The notes under the pieces: generated by a model
The model's input: only the letters and a program-made list of their open reading frames with translations
Database searches by the model: none
Told to the model about the DNA's origin: nothing
Position numbers and translations under genes: made by a program
Shown: positions 1 to 5,331 of the stretch, in pieces
How the letters are laid out: every line of letters starts with the position of its first letter
Numbering within the stretch: the first letter of the stretch is position 1
Assembly: GCA_009911175.1 (NCBI GenBank)
Contig: QXWX01000166.1
Span: 1 to 8,710, forward strand
Source of the DNA: Lachnospiraceae bacterium
Lineage (GTDB): Bacteria > Bacillota_A > Clostridia > Lachnospirales > Lachnospiraceae
Direction of reading: 5' to 3'
DNA length: 8,710 nucleotides

Positions 1-73
1 CTGAAAATATTTTATAGGCTAAAGTATTGATTTTTCAATGTGCGAATCCCATTTTTGATGTGGGAAGTTTGAG

Positions 74-250
74 TTAAATCAATTCCATAGCCCTTTTATA
101 CAATGAATCTAATTCACAGCCACAGCTTCCACATTCTTTGTCTGCTTGCTTGATTGCTGATACTAAAGTGTCTTTATCGGCTTTTCCCTCTAACCATTGT
201 TGTGCGGGAATAGATATTAAATCCCAACCAGACGCAACGAACTTCTCCAT
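74..250 (-). CDS. Small cysteine-containing hypothetical protein (58 aa), possibly the 3' part of a decayed gene
   Basis: I do not recognise a named family. Read on the minus strand, the frame from the ATG at 250 to the TAA at 74 gives 58 residues that look like a folded, charged, amphipathic protein. It begins MEKFVASGWDLISIPAQQW, has a central Lys/Asp-rich helix, then a C-G-S-C-G-C cluster (residues 40-45) followed by a Leu-Tyr-Lys-Arg helix. The three close cysteines could bind a metal or form a disulfide; that is inference. The frame stays open upstream of this ATG only to a TAG about 16 codons earlier, with no ATG, GTG or TTG start and no Shine-Dalgarno sequence before the chosen ATG. 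The piece may therefore be the C-terminal end of a longer gene broken further upstream. The opposite strand has an open frame over the same bases (138..398), but its composition is less protein-like over 138..250. Confidence 0.42.
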   Translation of the reverse strand: MEKFVASGWDLISIPAQQWLEGKADKDTLVSAIKQADKECGSCGCELDSLYKRAMELI

Positions 251-344
251 AATAGATTTGAATGCCGATACAGATATGAGAGAAAAAATTGATGCAGTCT
301 ATGACGTAGATAATCTTCCAGTTTATTGTACTGCGAAACAACTA

Positions 345-401
345 TCAAAAGTCATGCAGCTCCACCCAGACTTTTCCAGTGCCGATATCAGCATTTAACA
401 T
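345..401 (-). pseudogene. Possible start of a small gene, cut by tandem stops
   Basis: On the minus strand an AAAAAGG Shine-Dalgarno-like sequence (409-415) lies 7 nt before an ATG at 401. The frame gives 18 codons (MLNADIGTGKVWVELHDF), then TGA TAG in tandem. It lies just downstream of the nuclease gene on the same strand. Together with the 74..250 ORF, which is in a different frame, it could be the two ends of one small gene of about 109 codons that has been disrupted. The middle section (251-344) is not clearly coding in any one frame, so this is only a suggestion. Confidence 0.2.
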
Positions 402-424
402 ATCAATACCTTTTTAACATATGC

Positions 425-1255
425 CTACACAAGTTGCTTCCCATATCGCTCCAAGTAGGCGACGGCTGTTTCTAAGGACACCCCAATTTTTTCCTGCAGC
501 CTTTTCAAAATATCCGCATCATCCAGGCCAAACTCCTGCCCCATTTCAATAATTTCTTCTGCTTTTCCAGCCTCTCTTCCTTTGCGAATCAACTTTTCAG
601 ATTCGGTCTCAATTACTGTTCCACCCATAATATTCACCAGCCTTTCTTCGCTTTTATTTCCATTTGTAATATGTGTAATAATGGTATTTACAAATCCCAT
701 GAGATCTATCATCTCATCATCTGCTAATTCACCTTTTTTATGCAGCCGAACCATTTCATTTCTAAAATACTCTAAATCTTCTGCCGCATTCTCTATATTA
801 TTTTCAGAAGTAATATCCTTTTCATACCTCGCAATATAAAAAGGAATATAGGGGAATAATCTCTTTTCAACAATGCGTTCCTTTGTAAATTCCTCCAGAA
901 TGATATTCTCAGAATTATAATTCACTTCCTGTCCATCCGGAAATGTAAATGTAATCCTTGTTATTTTCGGTGTTTTTTCCGTTCTTTTGATATAAATAAT
1001 CGAAAATCTCGGCATGGGAATAGTTGCATGGCCAATATCCCATGCTGCAAATTGCCTGGCAACAATAAATGCATACTCTGCAATTCTGATTGCCATGGAT
1101 CCATCATCATAACTCTGGCACTCCAAAAGATAGACCTCTTTTCCAATCTTAATTACAAAATCTGAAATCTGTTCTTCGATATCTTTACTTCCATCTGTAG
1201 TCTCACTTTCGGTCAAATACCCCTCAGATGGTAAAGTTTCTACCTTCACATCCAT
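425..1255 (-). CDS. Rpn-family PD-(D/E)XK nuclease / putative transposase, apparently 5'-truncated
   Basis: The 276-residue product resembles the Rpn (recombination-promoting nuclease) and PD-(D/E)XK 'putative transposase' group common in Clostridia. Visible core: Asp32 in ISDFVIKIG, then the strand EVYLLECQS with Glu45-x-Gln47 (E-x-Q in place of E-x-K), then DGSMAIRIAEY with Arg57, a typical helix after the catalytic strand. Residues 83-145 match the conserved middle section (phenylalanine/proline-rich, KRLFPYIPFYIARYE). The C-terminus (220-276) is a charged helical region with a Gly-Arg-Glu-Ala-Gly-Lys segment, usual for this family. E. coli RpnA-type proteins are DNA endonucleases that promote RecA-independent recombination; activity here is inference. 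The ATG at 1255 has no convincing Shine-Dalgarno sequence. The frame remains open upstream for 23 codons of protein-like sequence with no start codon before a TAA at about 1324-1326, so the family N-terminus seems lost. Confidence 0.75.
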   Translation of the reverse strand: MDVKVETLPSEGYLTESETTDGSKDIEEQISDFVIKIGKEVYLLECQSYDDGSMAIRIAEYAFIVARQFAAWDIGHATIPMPRFSIIYIKRTEKTPKITRITFTFPDGQEVNYNSENIILEEFTKERIVEKRLFPYIPFYIARYEKDITSENNIENAAEDLEYFRNEMVRLHKKGELADDEMIDLMGFVNTIITHITNGNKSEERLVNIMGGTVIETESEKLIRKGREAGKAEEIIEMGQEFGLDDADILKRLQEKIGVSLETAVAYLERYGKQLV

Positions 1256-1380
1256 AGGGTAATTCTTCCCAATCGCTGCTTCCCTGATTGAAAAAAGGTA
1301 AGATATCTTATCCTTATTATATCGTTAATTAACTTCCCTGGCAACCAAAAAGAAACCTAAGCATCTATATTCATCTATAA

Positions 1381-1409
1381 TTGACAATCCCCCGCACACC
1401 CTATATAAT
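1381..1409 (+). promoter_or_regulatory. Consensus sigma-A promoter of the blaI-blaR1 operon
   Basis: TTGACA at 1381-1386, a 17-bp spacer and TATAAT at 1404-1409: a perfect match to the vegetative consensus. Transcription should begin near 1416, at the edge of the BlaI-type operator, so a repressor bound there would block initiation or early elongation. Confidence 0.9.
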
Positions 1410-1415
1410 ATCTTT

Positions 1416-1432
1416 ATTACACATGTAAGATT
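1416..1432 (+). promoter_or_regulatory. BlaI-type operator controlling blaI-blaR1
   Basis: ATTACACATGTAAGATT contains the dyad TTACA-CA-TGTAA. It lies between the -10 box and the AGGAGGG ribosome binding site of blaI (1433-1439). It closely resembles, from memory, the TACA/TGTA dyads bound by BlaI and MecI in Bacillus licheniformis and Staphylococcus aureus. Two more copies of the same 17-bp pattern lie upstream of the lipoprotein gene (5112-5128 and 5163-5179). Autoregulation by BlaI is the expected consequence. Confidence 0.82.
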
Positions 1433-1446
1433 AGGAGGGATTTACC

Positions 1447-1845
1447 ATGGCCGCTCTGCCGCAGATTTCCGAAGCTGAATATGAGGTAATGAAGGTCGTA
1501 TGGAAATACGCGCCCATCAATACCAACGAAATCACTGAGAAATTACTGAAAACCACCGCCTGGAGTCCTAAGACGATACAGACCCTGATCAAACGTCTTG
1601 TAACCAAAGGCGCTCTTGCCTATGAAAAGCAGAGCCGGATATTCGTCTATACCCCATTAGTAAAGGAAAAGGAATATATTGGCCAGGAAAGTAATTCTTT
1701 CCTGAAGCGTTTCTATGATGGAGATATCACTGCCATGCTCTCTGAGTACATAGAAAACGACAGACTGTCTGATTCAGAGATCGAACACCTGCGATCTCTT
1801 CTTTCCACAACAAAACCCGGTAAAGGAGGCAGACTGCATGACTGA
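1447..1845 (+). CDS. blaI: BlaI/MecI/CopY-family penicillinase repressor
   Basis: A 132-residue winged-helix repressor, close to the 123-128 residues usual for MecI/BlaI. The N-terminal start (LPQISEAEYEVMKVVWK), the recognition helix region (about residues 38-55, WSPKTIQTLIKRLVTKG) and the wing (57-70) are typical of the family. The C-terminal helices (about 75-120) form the dimerisation domain. In known systems BlaI represses the bla genes until it is cleaved after BlaR1 activation. By rough alignment the S. aureus Asn101-Phe102 cleavage site corresponds here to Glu100-Tyr101. The start at 1447 is fixed by AGGAGGG (1433-1439) 7 nt upstream. The stop overlaps the blaR1 start by 8 nt, so the two are translationally coupled. 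BlaI probably represses both its own operon and the convergent lipoprotein gene, since both promoters carry the same operator. Confidence 0.93.
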   Translation: MAALPQISEAEYEVMKVVWKYAPINTNEITEKLLKTTAWSPKTIQTLIKRLVTKGALAYEKQSRIFVYTPLVKEKEYIGQESNSFLKRFYDGDITAMLSEYIENDRLSDSEIEHLRSLLSTTKPGKGGRLHD

Positions 1846-3703
1846 TTTTATCATACATTTTCTTATAAGCAATCTGTTCATCAGCGGTATCATCGGGCTT
1901 CTTATGGCCGTTAAGCATTTATTCCGAAACAGCCTGTCCGGCCGGATGCAGTATCATCTGTGGTTTTTGCTGCTCGGACTTCTGGCCGTTCCTTTCATAC
2001 CGCTGCGTCCAGCCAGATTCTCCCGGATATTCTCCCGGCTTGCATTCTTTCAAAATTTCTCCGTGTCATATACAGGGAATGCAGCAAGAGAACGAATGAC
2101 TGTCGATCCGACCGGAAATATGGACTGGCTGAATGATTTTACTCTTTCTGTAAGCAGCGGTACCTCTTCCATTACCGGAAACATACTGCTGGGAATCTGG
2201 ATTGCAGGCATCCTTGTAATGGTGGTGTTCCTGGCGAAGGCTTTCCTCCGGTTACAAAACCTGAAACAGTCTGCGCTTCCTCTTCAACACCCAAAAATCC
2301 GCAGACTGTATCATCAGTGCCTGCATGAAATGAAGATAACAAAAAATATTCCCATATACAGCACCGCGTTTTTGAAATCGCCTGTGATTGTAGGGCTTCT
2401 AAGGCCCCGCATCTATTTTCCGATTCATTTGATCTCAGATTATAATGAAAATGAAGCAGAGATTAATAATACCCAAAAGGTATCCTGTAATCCGTGCCGC
2501 CTTGATACAAGCGGGCTTCGTCCAATAAGATATATGCTGCTGCATGAATTACAGCACTACAGACATAAAGACGCACTGGCTAATTATCTGATAGTCCTTG
2601 CCAGAATGATTTACTGGTTCAATCCCGTTGTGTGGCTTGCACTGAGAGAAATGCAATGCGACAGAGAGGTTGCCTGCGACACCTCCGTACTGAACATGCT
2701 TGATGGTGATTCTTATGGAGATTATGGAAATATATTGATCAGTTTTGCCGAAAAGATCTCTCATGCTTCCATCCCTTTTGCCGTCAATCTCAGCGGAACG
2801 ATGACACAGATGAAACGGCGCATCATGAACATTGCCACCTATGAAACACCAACATTAAAGAAGAAGCTGAAAGGCATGGCTGCTTTTTTGCTGACATCCG
2901 TTCTTCTGATCAGCCTGGCGCCGATATTATCTACATATGCGGCAGAGGACAGCCACTACCGATGGAAATCCTCTTCAAAGAACGTCACCTCCCTGGATCT
3001 TTCGTCTTATTTTGGAGAATATGAAGGAAGTTTTGTTTTGTATAATCTTGAGCAGGACGCATGGGGCATCTACGATATGGAGCATGCCGCTTTACGGCGC
3101 TCTCCTGACTCCACATACAAAATGTATGACGCATTGTTTGGACTGGAAGAAGGTATTATTACACCGGAAGATTCCAAAATGGAATGGGATGGGGAAAACT
3201 ATCCGTTTAAGGAATGGAATGCTGACCAGACCCTGACATCCGCCATGCGCTCTTCAGTCAACTGGTATTTCCAGGGAATTGATAAACAGCTTGGATCCGC
3301 TTCTGTTAAGAACTACATTCAGAAAATCGGATATGGCAATGAAAACACAGAAGCCGGTCTCCCTTTCTATTGGCTGGAATCTTCCCTAAAGATTTCTCCC
3401 ATAGAACAGGTAGAACAACTGGTCAGACTATATAACAACGCCTTCGGATTCCAACCTGAAAATGTCGAGGCAGTAAAGGATTCCATCTGTCTCTCCTTAT
3501 CAGAAACAGGAACTATCTATGGGAAAACCGGAACAGGAAGCATTGATGATTCGAATGTAAACGGATGGTTTGTCGGATACGTTGAAACTGCCGGCAATAC
3601 ATACTTTTTTGCCGCCAATATCGGCGCCGGCACTGATGCCTCTGGAGCGAATGCGGCCGAAATAACCATGTCCGTCTTATCAGATATGAATATATGGAAA
3701 TAA
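1838..3703 (+). CDS. blaR1: BlaR1/MecR1-family beta-lactam sensor, M56 metalloprotease with penicillin-binding domain
   Basis: A 621-residue membrane signal transducer that senses beta-lactams outside the cell and triggers loss of BlaI inside. Predicted membrane segments lie near residues 4-23, 39-57, 115-134 and 347-368. The M56 peptidase domain has HELQH (236-240) and a downstream zinc-ligand candidate Glu277 in CDREVACD. An Arg-Arg pair at 327-328 sits where S. aureus BlaR1 is reported to self-cleave (Arg293-Arg294), given the offset of about 35 between the HExxH motifs. The extracellular sensor (about 370-621) is of the class D beta-lactamase type: STYK with acylated Ser425 and Lys428, SVN at 473-475, KTG at 563-565. 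AAAGGAGG (1822-1829) lies 8 nt before the ATG. It is about 20 residues longer than the usual 585-601, explained by an extra segment of about 25 residues (204-230) just before HELQH. No resistance gene follows it directly; a terminator does. Confidence 0.93.
   Translation: MTDFIIHFLISNLFISGIIGLLMAVKHLFRNSLSGRMQYHLWFLLLGLLAVPFIPLRPARFSRIFSRLAFFQNFSVSYTGNAARERMTVDPTGNMDWLNDFTLSVSSGTSSITGNILLGIWIAGILVMVVFLAKAFLRLQNLKQSALPLQHPKIRRLYHQCLHEMKITKNIPIYSTAFLKSPVIVGLLRPRIYFPIHLISDYNENEAEINNTQKVSCNPCRLDTSGLRPIRYMLLHELQHYRHKDALANYLIVLARMIYWFNPVVWLALREMQCDREVACDTSVLNMLDGDSYGDYGNILISFAEKISHASIPFAVNLSGTMTQMKRRIMNIATYETPTLKKKLKGMAAFLLTSVLLISLAPILSTYAAEDSHYRWKSSSKNVTSLDLSSYFGEYEGSFVLYNLEQDAWGIYDMEHAALRRSPDSTYKMYDALFGLEEGIITPEDSKMEWDGENYPFKEWNADQTLTSAMRSSVNWYFQGIDKQLGSASVKNYIQKIGYGNENTEAGLPFYWLESSLKISPIEQVEQLVRLYNNAFGFQPENVEAVKDSICLSLSETGTIYGKTGTGSIDDSNVNGWFVGYVETAGNTYFFAANIGAGTDASGANAAEITMSVLSDMNIWK
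2447..2527 (+). other. Apparent in-frame extra segment in blaR1 before the HExxH motif
   Basis: Residues 204-230 (ENEAEINNTQKV... with Cys-Asn-Pro-Cys at 217-220) separate ISDYN from RYMLLHELQH. In related clostridial BlaR1 proteins, as I remember them, these two pieces are almost adjacent. The DNA holds an imperfect hairpin at 2496-2516 (CTTG-ATA-CAAG core flanked by GCC/GGC) and a small one at 2469-2483 (ATACC/GGTAT). The boundaries are approximate and the insertion call depends on remembered family alignments. Confidence 0.45.
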
Positions 3704-3755
3704 AAAAGACCGGAGATACAGTGCCATTATTATTACTGTTATCCGGTCTTTATTA
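3704..3755. terminator. Bidirectional Rho-independent terminator between blaR1 and the lipoprotein gene
   Basis: A 10-bp stem AAAGACCGGA (3705-3714) pairs with TCCGGTCTTT (3742-3751). There is a further inner pairing ACAGT/ACTGT (3718-3722 with 3735-3739). A-rich sequence precedes the hairpin and T-rich sequence follows it, so it can serve both convergent genes. It starts directly after the blaR1 stop codon. Confidence 0.88.
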
Positions 3756-3814
3756 ATTTTCACTGTATCCGTCACCTGCTCCCCACCTTCTTATCATCCA
3801 TTTTACATTTTCCA

Positions 3815-5044
3815 CTATTCCGGCTCCCCATACATTTCTTCCCACTGTTCCTCTGTCAAACGGGGTTTGTGCCATGTTGCCTCATAATTGTCTTCCGACG
3901 GTATAATCCGGTTCGATACATATTGCACTCCTCCATTATCCAAAGGGCGGATCACAACCTCATGTGCATACACTTTTGAAAGGCTTTTATAAGGGAATAC
4001 CGCTTGAACCGTAAGCGTTATCGTTCCGTCTTCGTTTTCCGTATAACTGACCACTTCTGGAAATGGGTACTCCGGATACTCCGCTTCAAAAAAACCTCTC
4101 GGTTTATATTCGTAAGTTTCATCCTCTGAATGGAAAATGGTTTTGGACTTAAGTGCGTCACTTTCTATATTAAAGTACGTTTTAATTACACTTTCAAACT
4201 CTTCCTTCGGTATCCTGTATACTGCACCGACTCCCAGGTTATCATCCATGCCATAGGGGATACACTGATTATTGATCTTAGGATAGAAAATGTCATACAA
4301 ATCATAAAAATCTAAATCTCCAAAGTCTGCCTCATTCCAGTCCACAAGGAACATGTTATTCCGCTCATAACTGACAGGCAGAATATACTGCCGGTTCAAC
4401 TCCCTGCATTTTTCATCTAACGGCTGCACTCGGAACGCGATATAGTCTTCTGCATCGCTCAATGTGAGTACATACAGCTCTTCGGAATAATAACTGCCTG
4501 AAAACAGTAAGTGACCGTCTTTTGTATACTCCCAGTGGTCTGCTAAGTAACTGGCCGTAAATACATTCTGCATATCTTTATTTTCATATTTGTAGTAATT
4601 AGTCTCCACAATTACTTCCCCGTCTTTTGTCCGCAGATCATATTTCACGATTCCGTCCAACGCGCCCTCCAGGTCATTAATCTTGATAATAGTAAGATCG
4701 CTCTCTTCCTTTGCACCTACTTTTTCACAGAACCGGACTACCTGTTCCACCTCCGTCATATCGATTTGATTTTTTGCGTCAATTGCCGCATACCCGTTAT
4801 CTCCTAAGCGATTCACGATACTTCGGAAGACTTCCAAATCACCCATGCTACCTTCATCATCCGCTTTCCTAAAAAGGTCATAGCAGATCTCAACTACTGG
4901 TTCTGTTTCTTTTTGAATATTTTGCTTAAGTTCGGCATTGTTCCCATTTTCAATATTCTTTTGTTCTATTTGAGATGTATTGCTGCATCCTGTAATGCAG
5001 AACAATAATATAAAAATAAGGAATTTGCTGTATCTTTCTCTCAT
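3815..5044 (-). CDS. BlaI-regulated secreted lipoprotein of unknown function (possibly DUF6070-like)
   Basis: A 409-residue protein with an N-terminal lipoprotein signal: MRERYSK, a hydrophobic stretch (8-18) and lipobox ITGC with Cys20. It should be lipidated and anchored on the outer face of the membrane. The mature part starts with a Gln/Asn/Glu-rich linker (about 21-48) and is then an acidic, aromatic-rich globular domain. The C-terminal third (about 275-409) looks best conserved in the clostridial lipoproteins it recalls, including DNLGVGAVYRIPKEEF, EYPFPEVVSYTENEDGTITL and YAHEVVIRPLDNGGVQY. I associate these with DUF6070, but that name is from memory. No catalytic motif is evident. GGAGGT lies just upstream of the ATG at 5044. 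The gene converges on blaR1, shares its terminator, and has its own promoter bearing two BlaI-type operators, so it should be induced by beta-lactams. Its role could be cell-wall stress protection, drug binding or a signalling accessory; none is shown. Confidence 0.85.
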   Translation of the reverse strand: MRERYSKFLIFILLFCITGCSNTSQIEQKNIENGNNAELKQNIQKETEPVVEICYDLFRKADDEGSMGDLEVFRSIVNRLGDNGYAAIDAKNQIDMTEVEQVVRFCEKVGAKEESDLTIIKINDLEGALDGIVKYDLRTKDGEVIVETNYYKYENKDMQNVFTASYLADHWEYTKDGHLLFSGSYYSEELYVLTLSDAEDYIAFRVQPLDEKCRELNRQYILPVSYERNNMFLVDWNEADFGDLDFYDLYDIFYPKINNQCIPYGMDDNLGVGAVYRIPKEEFESVIKTYFNIESDALKSKTIFHSEDETYEYKPRGFFEAEYPEYPFPEVVSYTENEDGTITLTVQAVFPYKSLSKVYAHEVVIRPLDNGGVQYVSNRIIPSEDNYEATWHKPRLTEEQWEEMYGEPE

Positions 5045-5111
5045 ATGACCTCCTTCCTTCCCTCTTTTTAAACTCGTTCATATTATGTTCTCATAGTTTA
5101 TAACTTATAGT

Positions 5112-5128
5112 ATTACACTCGTAAGACT
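5112..5128 (-). promoter_or_regulatory. BlaI-type operator, promoter-distal copy, upstream of the lipoprotein gene
   Basis: On the plus strand ATTACACTCGTAAGACT, which matches the blaI operator at 13 of 17 positions (three of the differences fall in the central triplet). It lies in the expected transcript leader, about 26-42 nt past the predicted start of transcription, and its centre is 51 bp from the other copy. A bound repressor could form a roadblock or cooperate with the promoter-proximal site. A weaker second promoter may overlap it (TTTAAG-17-TATAAG on the minus strand). Confidence 0.75.
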
Positions 5129-5160
5129 TAAACCCAAAAAAATATATCTGCCGCACTCAA

Positions 5161-5189
5161 ATATTACATCAGTAAGATTTATAAGTCAA
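5161..5189 (-). promoter_or_regulatory. Promoter of the lipoprotein gene
   Basis: On the minus strand TTGACT (5189-5184), a 17-bp spacer and TAATAT (5166-5161). Transcription would start near 5154, giving a leader of about 110 nt before the ATG at 5044. The spacer and -10 box are covered by a BlaI-type operator. Confidence 0.75.
5163..5179 (-). promoter_or_regulatory. BlaI-type operator overlapping the lipoprotein promoter
   Basis: On the plus strand ATTACATCAGTAAGATT, with arms ATTACA and GTAAGATT identical to the blaI operator and only the central three bases different. It spans the -10 box and most of the spacer of the minus-strand promoter, an ideal place for repression by steric exclusion of RNA polymerase. 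Confidence 0.8.
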
Positions 5190-5276
5190 GAGTAAATTAT
5201 AATGGACAATGCTTAAGTCCCCAAACATTTTCAGGGGCCAAAATCAGATTATAACAAAAATTCTTCTCCATATTCA

Positions 5277-5305
5277 TTGAATTTCTACCTGGAGAATGAT
5301 AAGAT
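5277..5305 (+). promoter_or_regulatory. Promoter of the AAA-ATPase-like gene
   Basis: TTGAAT (5277-5282), a 17-bp spacer and TAAGAT (5300-5305), with AGGAGG (5319-5324) and the ATG (5332) following. The promoter faces away from the BlaI-controlled one; no BlaI-type operator is seen near it. The remaining sequence between the two promoters (5190-5276) holds only a weak CCCC/GGGG dyad at 5219-5236. Confidence 0.65.
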
Positions 5306-5331
5306 ACAAGAAAACCTTAGGAGGTGCTGCT

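Noticed and set aside
45..70. TCCCA/TGGGA hairpin downstream of the small minus-strand ORF as a terminator
   Set aside because: Five base pairs with no following T-run on the minus strand; too weak to call.
138..398. Open frame of 86 codons on the plus strand
   Set aside because: No ribosome binding site, and its first half is antisense to a more protein-like minus-strand frame. The second half is ambiguous, so I do not call it a gene.
582..839. Plus-strand open frame inside the nuclease gene
   Set aside because: Antisense shadow of a recognisable PD-(D/E)XK protein; hydrophobic low-complexity translation and no ribosome binding site.
2937..3236. Second plus-strand open frame inside blaR1
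   Set aside because: Lies over the penicillin-binding domain whose motifs are clear in the main frame.
5219..5236. CCCC/GGGG dyad between divergent promoters as a terminator or riboswitch
   Set aside because: Only 4 bp with a 10-nt loop and no T-run; not enough to support a structured RNA.
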